A DNA stretch of 64,000 nt from Nitrososphaerota archaeon. GTDB taxonomy: Archaea > Thermoproteota > Nitrososphaeria > Nitrososphaerales > JACQRY01. Positions 29,449 to 38,771 of this stretch are shown here, piece after piece. Position numbers and translations under genes: made by a program. The first letter of the stretch is position 1; every line of letters starts with the position of its first letter. The stretch lies in the NCBI GenBank assembly GCA_016184315.1, contig JACPCU010000007.1, forward strand, positions 1 through 64,000. The letters are read 5' to 3'. The notes below the pieces were generated by a model. That model was not told where the DNA came from and did not search any database. It worked only from the letters and a program-made list of their open reading frames with translations.

Positions 29449-29757
29449 TTGGCGGAAATCTGTAGCCGATGTGGACTCCCCACGGATCTCTGTGTCTGTG
29501 AAGAACTCGAAAAAGACGAAACTAGGATTGTTGTCAGGCTTGAAATGAGGCGTTTCCGTAAGCCTACCACTATTATTGAAGGCTTGAACCCTAAGAGAAC
29601 TGATATTGAGAAGATGGCTCGGCAGCTAAAAAGCAAATTGGCTTGTGGAGGCACGGCGAAAGACGGTTATGTGATGCTTCAAGGTGACCATCGAGATAGC
29701 GTCAAGGAACACCTTGTATCTGCTGGATTCATAGAGTCTTCCATTGAGCTGCAATAG
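29449..29757 (+). CDS. SUI1/eIF1-family translation initiation factor (TTG start)
   Basis: MAEICSRCGLPTDLCVCEELEKDETRIVVRLEMRRFRKPTTIIEGL...LKSKLACGGTAKDGYVMLQGDH. Confidence 0.88.
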   Translation: MAEICSRCGLPTDLCVCEELEKDETRIVVRLEMRRFRKPTTIIEGLNPKRTDIEKMARQLKSKLACGGTAKDGYVMLQGDHRDSVKEHLVSAGFIESSIELQ

Positions 29758-30010
29758 GGCGCAGGGCTTGACTGACTCTTCGTCGGGTAACCCGTCTTTC
29801 CCAATTAAGATGAGGCTTAGACATGGGAAGAAGCTTTGCCCTAACTGCCTGGGGCCCTTGAAACCAGCTACATTCATCAGCGGATGGCTTGTCCCTGAGG
29901 AATATCTTTGCGAAGCATGCGGGTATGTGGGGCACGTCTCTTTAGAGGCTTCAAACAACCAAGAAGCTCCTGCAACTGGCAAAGACGATAGTAAAGGCCT
30001 AGGAGCTTGA
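29744..30010 (+). CDS. zinc-ribbon protein
   Basis: LCPNCLGPL...YLCEACGYVGHV. Confidence 0.65.
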   Translation: MSCNRAQGLTDSSSGNPSFPIKMRLRHGKKLCPNCLGPLKPATFISGWLVPEEYLCEACGYVGHVSLEASNNQEAPATGKDDSKGLGA

Positions 30011-30070
30011 GCTTGTCTGTCAACTAGTCCTATTAACCAGACCACTACTAATCGTGAAAGAATCATTCTT

Positions 30071-31138
30071 ATGGGAAGAATCGCCTTCATCTTACCGCAA
30101 CTGTTTACCGTAGTACTGATGATAGTGTCGTTTGGGCTGGGAGTTTACACAGTGTACCTAAGCCCCTTGGGCGCACCATCCATAGGGCAACCTTTAGGGG
30201 CTATTCCCATCTTTTTTCTAGGTTTAGGCCAGTCCATTAGCCTAGGCACTTCTGTAGGATTAGTCTTCGCTGTTCTGTTTGCTCTTTACGCTATCTTAGT
30301 GGGAGTAGCAATTGTGGGGCCTCGTCAAACTCTATTCAGAACGGTTAGCAGTGTTCTTAGACATGGCGTGGACAGCGCACTAGGCAACACTATGATGTTT
30401 GTTGCTTCGGTTTTTCCTGCCCTCTCGCTTATACTCATTGCCATAGAGAAGCTCCAAGACATTGCTGGAATACCTACTGGCAACCTTGTCGAGATGGACC
30501 CTATGATGACATTTGCCACCGTCAGCATAGCACCTATCACTGAAGAAATTGGCTTTCGCATGACTGTAATCGGTCTCTTGGCTTCAGCAATCCTAACAAG
30601 ACGGCCCAACCTAATGCAGACACTTAGAGTGCTCTGGCATCCTTCTAAAGCATTGGATGCTGATGGGACATCTGTTGATTCACAAAGGCGTAAGATTCTG
30701 ATAGCGATAGTTGTGTTCAGCTCGCTTACCTTTGGCTTGGCTCACGTCGCCTTTAAGACTGATTCAGGTGAAGGATGGCAGATAGGAAAGGTCACAACCA
30801 GCAGTCTGGCCGGAATAGCCCTAGGCTACACATACATCTACTACGGCATAACAGGCGCAATTCTGCTCCACTGGTCTTTCAATTACTTCATCAGCGCATA
30901 CCATTATTTCGATTGCAGTGTCATCCCAGAGGCGGGTTCATGCATAGGTTTGAACTCAGGTTTGACTGGCAGTTTCCTCGAAAACTATATCCTCGCAGCT
31001 GGAACCATCACTCTAGTGATTACTTGCACGTGGATACTCATGCGCTTCACGAGCGTCGGGCGTTCAGCAAAACTACTTCGGCAATCCAAAAAGAACTTTA
31101 GCGAACACCCCTTGTCCAATATTCTTCAGTCATACTAA
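30071..31138 (+). CDS. CPBP (CAAX/Abi-type) intramembrane metalloprotease
   Basis: ITEEIGFRMTVIG (EExxxR), FGLAHVAF, HWSFNYF. Confidence 0.82.
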   Translation: MGRIAFILPQLFTVVLMIVSFGLGVYTVYLSPLGAPSIGQPLGAIPIFFLGLGQSISLGTSVGLVFAVLFALYAILVGVAIVGPRQTLFRTVSSVLRHGVDSALGNTMMFVASVFPALSLILIAIEKLQDIAGIPTGNLVEMDPMMTFATVSIAPITEEIGFRMTVIGLLASAILTRRPNLMQTLRVLWHPSKALDADGTSVDSQRRKILIAIVVFSSLTFGLAHVAFKTDSGEGWQIGKVTTSSLAGIALGYTYIYYGITGAILLHWSFNYFISAYHYFDCSVIPEAGSCIGLNSGLTGSFLENYILAAGTITLVITCTWILMRFTSVGRSAKLLRQSKKNFSEHPLSNILQSY

Positions 31139-31142
31139 TAAT

Positions 31143-31628
31143 TCACCGCTTATAGCCTATTCTGCGTAGAAACTTATGCCTCTCTTCCCGATCACTTTCC
31201 GACTCCACTCCCTTGCTCTTCATCCCGTCTATAACACCCATTACCCCTATGCCCTGCTTTGTTTCAGCAAGCACGACTTCTACTGGGTTGGCAGTAGCGC
31301 AGTATATGCACGCGACCTCATCCAAGCCCTTGACACGGTTCAACACGTTGATGGGGTATGCGTCCTTTAGTAGAACTACGAACACATGGCCAGCGGAAAG
31401 TGTCAACGCGATTTCAATAGCCCTATTCTCGAGCTCAGAGTCGTTTCCATCATGTCTAACAAGACCAGGACCACTCGACTCGCAGAACGCCACACCAAAT
31501 CTTATGGAAGGGCTGTTGGAAGACAGGGTTTCGTAGAGATCTTCGACTGTCTTTATGAAATGGGACTGCCCCAGAATTAGGTTAACATTTTCAGGAACTT
31601 GTATCTTAGCGATTCTAAGGTTCACCAA
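31143..31628 (-). CDS. adenosine-specific kinase family protein
   Basis: FGVAFCESSGPGLVRHDGNDSELE; GVMGVIDGMKSKGVES. Confidence 0.82.
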   Translation of the reverse strand: MVNLRIAKIQVPENVNLILGQSHFIKTVEDLYETLSSNSPSIRFGVAFCESSGPGLVRHDGNDSELENRAIEIALTLSAGHVFVVLLKDAYPINVLNRVKGLDEVACIYCATANPVEVVLAETKQGIGVMGVIDGMKSKGVESESDREERHKFLRRIGYKR

Positions 31629-31780
31629 CTTTAATCAACTACTTCCCAGAAAACAGAAACTTCATGTTTATATGGTTCTCTAAACCTGATTTTCACGAAT
31701 TAGGTCAACCTCTCAGGCATACTTACCAAATCCTTAGTCGTTAGTCAAAAATTTGTAACCTAGGCCTCTTTAGCCATAAT

Positions 31781-31792
31781 GCTTATATATTA
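31781..31792 (+). promoter_or_regulatory. TATA box of TFB gene
   Basis: gcttatatatta upstream of TFB start. Confidence 0.55.
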
Positions 31793-31826
31793 CGAAAAGA
31801 GAAACTGAATCAAGAAAATAAAAGTA

Positions 31827-32783
31827 TTGCGGTGTGATGTTTCTATGTCATCTCGTAGAGACTACTCAGGATTATTCGAGTTGCAACGCAGCGTGGAACG
31901 CTGCCCTAGATGCGGAAAGGGACCCATGGTCGTGGATACAGCCTTGGGCGAACTGTTCTGCAGCACCTGTGGATATGTAGTCAGAGAAAAAATCGAGGAA
32001 GTAGGCCCAGAGTGGAGAGCTTTCTCTAAAGAAGAAAAAGACGACCGAAGCCGCACAGGCGTACCCGCATCTCTCGCTATGCATGATATGGGTCTAGCCA
32101 CGGTCATAGGGATGGAGGACAGGGACGCCTCAGGACGGTCTTTGCCTGCTTCCATGCGAGCAACCATCGAAAGGTTGCGCACTTGGGATGGTCGAAGCCA
32201 GGTCCATGAACCTGTTGACCGAAACCTCAGACAGGCCTTCAGCGAACTAGACCGACTAGCAGACAAGCTCAGTGTTCGCGACGCTGTTATAGAAAAAGCT
32301 GCATACATCTACCGTAAAGCTTTGGAGAGAGGCTTGGTAAGAGGCAGATCCATCTCCGCCTTAATAGCTGCGTCTCTATACGCGGCCTGCAGGGACACCG
32401 AGACACCCAGAACTCTGAAAGATGTTATGGCAGTCAGCAATGTCAAGAAGAAGGACATTGCTAGATGTTACCGCTTACTGCTCAGAGAATTAGATCTGCG
32501 GATGCCTGTAGTGGATCCAACAAAATGTGTTTCCCGTATTGCAAGCAAAGCGGGGCTCTCAGAGAAGACCAAGAGAAAGGCTCTTGAAATCCTGAAGAAA
32601 GCAGAGGAGACAAGGACTTCTGCGGGAAAAGACCCCATGGGCCTTGCAGCAGCAGCATTATACGTGGCCTGCGTGCTGGAAGGAGAGAACAAGACCCAGA
32701 AAGAAGTAGCTGAAGCTGCGGGCGTAACCGAGGTAACCATCCGGAACCGCTACAAGGGGCTCAAAGCCGCCCTGAAGCTATAG
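31827..32783 (+). CDS. tfb: transcription initiation factor IIB
   Basis: Zn ribbon CPRCGKG...CSTCGYV; two cyclin-like repeats (LIAASLYAACRDTETPRTLKDV; LAAAALYVACVLEGENKTQKEVAEAAGVTEVTIRNRYK). Confidence 0.95.
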   Translation: MRCDVSMSSRRDYSGLFELQRSVERCPRCGKGPMVVDTALGELFCSTCGYVVREKIEEVGPEWRAFSKEEKDDRSRTGVPASLAMHDMGLATVIGMEDRDASGRSLPASMRATIERLRTWDGRSQVHEPVDRNLRQAFSELDRLADKLSVRDAVIEKAAYIYRKALERGLVRGRSISALIAASLYAACRDTETPRTLKDVMAVSNVKKKDIARCYRLLLRELDLRMPVVDPTKCVSRIASKAGLSEKTKRKALEILKKAEETRTSAGKDPMGLAAAALYVACVLEGENKTQKEVAEAAGVTEVTIRNRYKGLKAALKL

Positions 32784-32786
32784 GGC

Positions 32787-33320
32787 CTATCTGTTTGTAT
32801 TAGATATCCGTAGACGTCTTTCTAGCAGACGCAGGGCTTCGCCGATAGCATCCAAGAAGTCGTTCAGCTTATACTTTGGAGCTGCGCCTGCCTTGCTGTA
32901 TCTGCTCAGAGACTTTTCGACAGCTGCAAGAGTGGTGAAAAGTTCAGCCTCCGTGTCCAGAAGCCTGTTAAGCCTATGTGGGTTTATTCTATATTTCCTG
33001 TCAACCAGTTCCGCGTAAACATCTTTCTTCTGCTTCAGATTGTTTGCTAGCTGATGAATGGCGGATTCAAGAGCAAGTATGTTCTCCTTGTCGGTGTCCA
33101 ACGAGGAATATTTTCTTATCGCCTCGATCTTCCCGGAAAGGTTGTCGGCGATTGCCTCTAGATTCTGTTGAACGTACGTGTCTACTTCCTTCATTTCCTG
33201 AAGTGTTGAAGAGCCTCGTCTCGCAGCTGCTTGAATCTTCAAGATCAAGTTAGGGAAAGGAGTTGTCTCTATCCGTGGTTTCTCCGTCGAACTGTCCTTG
33301 CCTCTACTGCTGCCTGTCAT
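32787..33320 (-). CDS. hypothetical coiled-coil protein
   Basis: 177-aa charged helical ORF. Confidence 0.6.
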   Translation of the reverse strand: MTGSSRGKDSSTEKPRIETTPFPNLILKIQAAARRGSSTLQEMKEVDTYVQQNLEAIADNLSGKIEAIRKYSSLDTDKENILALESAIHQLANNLKQKKDVYAELVDRKYRINPHRLNRLLDTEAELFTTLAAVEKSLSRYSKAGAAPKYKLNDFLDAIGEALRLLERRLRISNTNR

Positions 33321-33630
33321 CTGCCGCCTACTGCCAAGGACGAATTGCTTAAATGCTAATCGCGCAGCGTAGTGGCCTGCATCTTAGGCGGAACTAATAT
33401 TATCGATGTGAACCTCATGTCTAGAGTCAAGATAACGAGCAAAGGAGCATCTCTGTTTATCGCTCCGCCAAACCACCGCTGACAGATCAGGTCTCCAAGA
33501 CCCACAAGAACTCCAACTGGAATAGTTTTTAAGAGGCGGATAGAAAGGGCGCGATACTACTCAGCATGTTCCTCTGGAACGCTCCTGTCATATTCGCCGC
33601 GGATGCAACCCGCCAAGGAGGCATCTTAAC

Positions 33631-34257
33631 GTGAATGAACATGCCCGATCAGCCATAATCATTGCTGACATCAAAGGAAACCATCTCCTGCCAAGAAAGT
33701 TTGCTAACCAAGAAGAAGAATCCAATATTCTAGAGTATGTCCTCGACTCGGTTTGGACGATAGCAGACGAAATCTACGTCATCTTTGACAAGGAACCTGA
33801 TCTCCAATTAGTAGAAGACATCGCCCCATTCGGAGTCAAAATCATGGTTCAGCCAAGAAGCTCTCTGGTGTCAAGGATCGACGTTTGCTTCAAGGCCAGC
33901 AGATCCGAATACTCCCTAATAGTATCATCAAACCGCCCTTTTGTCAAACCTAACGTCGCTTTTGCTCTGTTTGAAGCAGCCCGGGGTCATGATGCAGCGG
34001 TGCCCAAGTGGAGAGATGGGCGAGTTGAGCCCTTACTGGCAGTCTACAGAAAACAGACCTTCCTAAAGATCAGCCCCCAGATCGAAGATTCCAACAGACC
34101 AGAAGAGATAGTTGACCACTTGTATGCAATACGATTTGTGCAGGTTGAAGATGAATTGAGTCAATTGGATCCTGATTTGAATTCGTTTTTCAGCGTCAAC
34201 ACCGAAGAGGATCTGCAAAAGGCTCGCGCACTGGCTGCAGTAGGCAAGCACCTATGA
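33631..34257 (+). CDS. MobA-like nucleotidyltransferase
   Basis: AIIIADIKGNHLLPRKF-type start, YSLIVSSNRPFVKPN, AAVPKWRDGRVEPLLAVYRKQ. Confidence 0.78.
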   Translation: MNEHARSAIIIADIKGNHLLPRKFANQEEESNILEYVLDSVWTIADEIYVIFDKEPDLQLVEDIAPFGVKIMVQPRSSLVSRIDVCFKASRSEYSLIVSSNRPFVKPNVAFALFEAARGHDAAVPKWRDGRVEPLLAVYRKQTFLKISPQIEDSNRPEEIVDHLYAIRFVQVEDELSQLDPDLNSFFSVNTEEDLQKARALAAVGKHL

Positions 34258-34268
34258 GATAGATTCAG

Positions 34269-35231
34269 GTGATGTTCGCCTTGTGTAAAGTAGGAGTATT
34301 CCGTGGCGAAAATCTGTTGAAGTACGCTTTCCCCGGAGGGCATCCTATGACAAGCCGAAGACTGGAACACTTCTGGCAAGTTTTGGGAGAAGACGAAGTC
34401 TACCGCGAAGGTAGGGTCGTGCTTTTGGAGCCAGTTATGGCGGGAGAAGCCCAGCTACTGGCTTTTCACACAAGAGACTACGTAGAATTCGTGAGAAAAG
34501 CCTCTGAAACAGGATCAGGGTATCTTGACTACGGGGATACACCTGCTTTCCCAGGCGTGTTTGAAGCGGCGTTACATTCTGCTGGCTCAACACTCAAAGG
34601 ACTGGACATGGTCATGAGAGGCGAGATCGATCATGTCTTCAACCCTATGGGTGGTCTCCACCACGCCCGAAGAGATAGAGGAGGAGGTTTCTGCGTCTTC
34701 AACGACGCTGCCTTGGTCATAGTCACAGCAAAGCAAAGTTACCATGTCGACAGGGTGCTTTACGTTGACATAGATGTCCATCACGGAGACGGTGTTTTCT
34801 ACGAGCTTTACGACGATCCAGCTGTCCTCATAGCTGATATCCATGAAAACGGTCGATTTCTTTACCCTGGAACGGGTTTCGAATTTGAAACTGGTGAGGG
34901 AAGAGCTAAGGGCACCAAGCTTAACATCCCCCTTTCCCCGGGTGCCGGAGACAAAGAGTTCAAAGAAGCATTTAACAGAGTGATCAAGTTTGCCGAAGAT
35001 GCCCGGCCTGATCTAATCGTTCTGCAGGCTGGCGCAGACGGGTTAAGAGGCGATCCCCTTGCTCACCTACAGTATAGCGAAGAGGCCCACAGGCACGCGG
35101 CCTCGTTTCTTCATGTTCTTTCCCATGAATCCTGCGGGGGTAGGATCGTCGCCATGGGTGGCGGCGGATATTCAATTGAGAACTGTTCGAAGGCTTGGAT
35201 GGCGGTTGTAAGAGTCTTAACTGGAATTTGA
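34269..35231 (+). CDS. histone deacetylase/AcuC-family deacetylase
   Basis: GGLHHARRDRGGGFCVFNDAAL; LYVDIDVHHGDGVFYELYDD; LQAGADGLRGDPLA; GGGGYS. Confidence 0.92.
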   Translation: MMFALCKVGVFRGENLLKYAFPGGHPMTSRRLEHFWQVLGEDEVYREGRVVLLEPVMAGEAQLLAFHTRDYVEFVRKASETGSGYLDYGDTPAFPGVFEAALHSAGSTLKGLDMVMRGEIDHVFNPMGGLHHARRDRGGGFCVFNDAALVIVTAKQSYHVDRVLYVDIDVHHGDGVFYELYDDPAVLIADIHENGRFLYPGTGFEFETGEGRAKGTKLNIPLSPGAGDKEFKEAFNRVIKFAEDARPDLIVLQAGADGLRGDPLAHLQYSEEAHRHAASFLHVLSHESCGGRIVAMGGGGYSIENCSKAWMAVVRVLTGI

Positions 35232-35404
35232 CTGCACTTATGTGGCGCATGCAACTACTTTGAACTTTTTTAGCGACTAGTTCACTTTTTTCGGCAAACA
35301 TGAGCATATTCATTCAGAAGTCTTAATATCAACGAGAAGCTATGTTAGCTCCCGAGAAGGGAAGCTAAGGTCAGCCGCATCTAGTTTAGTAGGGAGAATG
35401 TATT

Positions 35405-35605
35405 ATGAGTCTAACCCAGACTCGGCGGGCCGTAGCCATATGCAAATGGTGCGGAAGAAGACTTGGCACAGAGTACTACTATCGATGCAAGACCTGCGGA
35501 GCGACTTACTGCTATGTCCACTCCAGCAAACATGAACATGGAGATGAGACTAGGTCTTGGCTGTCCGCCGACCGCAAGAAGCCTATTCTCCGTTCCAAAG
35601 CGTGA
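35405..35605 (+). CDS. small zinc-binding protein
   Basis: CKWCGRRLG...CKTCGATYCYVHSSKH. Confidence 0.65.
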   Translation: MSLTQTRRAVAICKWCGRRLGTEYYYRCKTCGATYCYVHSSKHEHGDETRSWLSADRKKPILRSKA

Positions 35606-36379
35606 TTAGGGTCTTCGCCTAGACGTTCTCTTAGCGATAAGCGCTGCCACGGTGCCGGCTGCTACTCCGCCATCTATGTTAACTACGCTTATCCCTAGGG
35701 AACATGATTGAAGCATCGTCATCAGGGCTGCCAACCCTTTTTCACCCAACCCGTATCCGAAGGAGGTTGGTACCCCTATTACAGGAAGGTCTACTAATCC
35801 TGCTACCACGGAAGGTAGGGCACCCTCCATTCCAGCCACTACCACAATAACGTCAACATTTTCTTCCAGCATCTTCTTGAGAGCTTTGAAGACCCTATGG
35901 ACGCCTGCTACCCCCACATCATAGCTTGAGATAACTCTACACCCCATTTCACTGGCCACTACCTCCACCTCCTCCGCTACGGGAATATCCGATGTTCCAG
36001 CTGTCAGAATTCCGACGACTCCGCCATACATTGATGTATGATATCCCTTTCTTTTCACCACAACCATTCTTCCATTGGATCTGACTTCGAGCTTCGCTCT
36101 CTTCGATAATCTCCTTTGAAGAAAATTCAATTGCTCTATGCTCACCCTGCTGACCATCACCCTGCCATTAGATTCCAACAGCCTAACAACGATTTCCGAC
36201 AAGTCTTGCAGCGTCTTACCCTCCGCGAAGACAATTTCAGGGATACCCTTACGGGCCTCACGGTTCACATCAAGCTTGGCATACCGCTCAACCTCGTCAA
36301 TGGCTGAAACCCTGATAAGCTTCTCAGCCTCTTCTACCGAGATCTCTCCCCTTGCAAGCCGCTCCAAGTGGTTCCGCAC
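35606..36379 (-). CDS. larB: nickel pincer cofactor biosynthesis protein LarB
   Basis: GILTAGTSDIPVAEEVEVVASEMG, SYDVGVAGVHRVFK, VVAGMEGALPSVVAGLVDLPVIGVPTSFGYG. Confidence 0.93.
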   Translation of the reverse strand: MRNHLERLARGEISVEEAEKLIRVSAIDEVERYAKLDVNREARKGIPEIVFAEGKTLQDLSEIVVRLLESNGRVMVSRVSIEQLNFLQRRLSKRAKLEVRSNGRMVVVKRKGYHTSMYGGVVGILTAGTSDIPVAEEVEVVASEMGCRVISSYDVGVAGVHRVFKALKKMLEENVDVIVVVAGMEGALPSVVAGLVDLPVIGVPTSFGYGLGEKGLAALMTMLQSCSLGISVVNIDGGVAAGTVAALIAKRTSRRRP

Positions 36380-36508
36380 ACTCTTCTACCCGATGCTCGG
36401 ACTACAAGAATCTGTGTTAATTAAACTGGAGCATGAATCAAATGCTTCAAGTTTTAGCCTTATTTATCATAACATTCTTATGGTTGAGATCCGCATCCGA
36501 ATGCGGTT

Positions 36509-37678
36509 ATGCTCATCATCTCGCTCCTGAAAGGGGTCCCAGCTCGCACAACTCAGATCGTCACCGTCGGGGGAGTCCTCAACCGGGAGCAGATGGAGAT
36601 CGTAATGAACCCCCACGACAAGAAAACGATCGAAGCTGCAGACTACATCAAAAGGATCCGAGGTGGCAAAATCGTTCTGGTCTCGATGGGCCCTGACGCC
36701 AAATTAACCCCAATTATCAAAGGACTGTTTCACTCAGAAGTGGAAGGAATAGATGAGGCAGTCATCCTAAGCGACAGGAAAATGGCCGGTGCAGACACAT
36801 GGGCTACATCCTATACGATCGCTAAAGGCATCAAGAAGATTCTAGCTGTAAACAAGACCGCGGTAGACAGACTCATAGCTGCGCTCCGTGAAACCAAAGA
36901 ATCTTTCCAGAAAACCGCGGAAGACCTATACACTGCCAACCTCCTGCCCAACAAGATTTACTCCCCACTCCCCTCCGTCAAAGATTCCATCGTAACACAA
37001 CTCGTCCAAGGAAAACGAAGCCTAGATGAAACTGAACGCATGTTGGTGGATGAAAAGCAGAATCTCTTGCAATTTGTTATCGTCACAGGCATCAAGAGCA
37101 CTGACGGGGAAACTGGAAGCGTAGGTCCGCAGCTGGCTGAGGCCCTGTCAAACGAACTCGGAACCACAATTCCACACGTTACCTACATCCACGACTTCAT
37201 AATAAGCGGTCGAAACACGGTTTCAGCGGAGAGAAAGATCTTAGGAAAGCTAGAACGAGTGAGGATTCCCTTCCCTTGCCTCGTAACTATTGCAGACGAA
37301 TATCGATCCAGATCTGTGCCCAGTGCAGCGAAGAAAGAGGTTAGAGCCAACTCGTATGGAGGGAAGATTCTGCAGCCTCAAGTCTGGAACTGCGATCAAA
37401 TAGAGGCAGACGCTTCTAAAGTAGGATTAGCTGGGTCTCCCACTCTTGTCGGGCCAGGCTACGACATAGGAGGACCAAGAGTGAGGAAAATGGTGGGGCA
37501 AAGCATAGTCACCGTTAGAGAAGTCAAAGCCTTCAACATAAACGGCAAATCATATGGACCCTTCAAGAAAGGAGACTTGGTGGATGGGTTGGATCAGAGG
37601 GCTTTGGAACATCTTAAGCAGGGTGACGATATTGATACCTTCGACTATAAGGATCTCATTACTGATCTTTTTGGGTGA
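36509..37678 (+). CDS. electron transfer flavoprotein beta subunit (FixA/EtfB-like) with central insertion
   Basis: VMNPHDKKTIEAADYIK, VLVSMGPDAK, ILSDRKMAGADTWATSY, STDGETGSVGPQLAEAL. Confidence 0.87.
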   Translation: MLIISLLKGVPARTTQIVTVGGVLNREQMEIVMNPHDKKTIEAADYIKRIRGGKIVLVSMGPDAKLTPIIKGLFHSEVEGIDEAVILSDRKMAGADTWATSYTIAKGIKKILAVNKTAVDRLIAALRETKESFQKTAEDLYTANLLPNKIYSPLPSVKDSIVTQLVQGKRSLDETERMLVDEKQNLLQFVIVTGIKSTDGETGSVGPQLAEALSNELGTTIPHVTYIHDFIISGRNTVSAERKILGKLERVRIPFPCLVTIADEYRSRSVPSAAKKEVRANSYGGKILQPQVWNCDQIEADASKVGLAGSPTLVGPGYDIGGPRVRKMVGQSIVTVREVKAFNINGKSYGPFKKGDLVDGLDQRALEHLKQGDDIDTFDYKDLITDLFG

Positions 37679-38769
37679 TCAATATGAGTGAATCAGGGTC
37701 CCAAGACGCATGGGTCTACATGGAGCATCAGGCTGGCGAGTTTACAGGTCCCTCTCTGGAGGTCCTCGCAGCCGGTCGAAAAGTTGCCGATAAACTTGGT
37801 CAAAAACTGGTGGCAGTCCTACTGGGCACTAACATCGAAAAACTTGCGCATATCGCCATAGAATACGGGGCAGATCAAGCCATCTACGCCGATCACGCGG
37901 AGCTGAGCAACTACGGATGCCTACAATATACGAGGGTTCTACATCAAATGGCGCAGAAAAAACGTCCACATGCAATGCTCTTCGTTGCCGATGAGATAGG
38001 TAGAGACTTGGCACCTAGGCTAGCCTACCGGCTAGAAACGGGACTTGCCACAGACAATATCGAGCTCGAGGTCACCGACTACTTCTACCCTCCAACAAAG
38101 ACCACCTACAAGAATCTCATGGTTCAGATTAGGCCTGATTTCGCCACTAGGGTTGCAAGGATATACACTCCTCGAACTAGACCTCAGATCGCCACTGTTC
38201 GGCCTGGCAACTTCAAGCCCTTGCCAAAGAACCCTATGAGAAAAGGTGAAGTGATACGTTTCTCAGGATCTTTGGTTGACAGCGATTTCAAAGTGGTGGT
38301 TGAAGGAATGGAAGACCTACCAAAGAGCGGCGTAGATTTACAGGGAGCAGACTGCATAGTCAGCTTAGGTCTGGGCATACTGAAAGACGGGAAGGGTAAC
38401 CCAAGAAATCCGTTAGAAGCTTACAAGCTGGCAAATGAGCTAGCAGATACAGTGGCAGCAAAATGGGGAATGAAAGTTGAGATAGGGAGCTCAAGAGGAT
38501 TGATATACGCGGGGCTGAAGGAACTGGAAGGAATCATAACCGTAGACCGACAAGTGGGGCAGACTGGGAAGACGGTGAGCCCAGACATTTATTTCGCTCT
38601 GGGCATAAGTGGTTCGGTTCAACATAAGGTGGGTATGCAGAGATCCGCCAAGATCGTGGCCATCAACCTTAACCCCAAAGCGCCTATCTTCGAAATTGCG
38701 CATTACCCTATAGTAGGTGACCTTTACGAAGTGGTTCCCAAGATCATCGAGGAGATAAGAAGGGGCTAG
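37675..38769 (+). CDS. electron transfer flavoprotein alpha subunit (FixB/EtfA-like)
   Basis: C-term FAD motif SSRGLIYAGL..., RQVGQTGKTVSPDIYFALGISGSVQHKVGMQ, IVAINLNPKAPIFEIAHYPIVGDLYEVVP. Confidence 0.92.
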   Translation: MINMSESGSQDAWVYMEHQAGEFTGPSLEVLAAGRKVADKLGQKLVAVLLGTNIEKLAHIAIEYGADQAIYADHAELSNYGCLQYTRVLHQMAQKKRPHAMLFVADEIGRDLAPRLAYRLETGLATDNIELEVTDYFYPPTKTTYKNLMVQIRPDFATRVARIYTPRTRPQIATVRPGNFKPLPKNPMRKGEVIRFSGSLVDSDFKVVVEGMEDLPKSGVDLQGADCIVSLGLGILKDGKGNPRNPLEAYKLANELADTVAAKWGMKVEIGSSRGLIYAGLKELEGIITVDRQVGQTGKTVSPDIYFALGISGSVQHKVGMQRSAKIVAINLNPKAPIFEIAHYPIVGDLYEVVPKIIEEIRRG

Positions 38770-38771
38770 AG

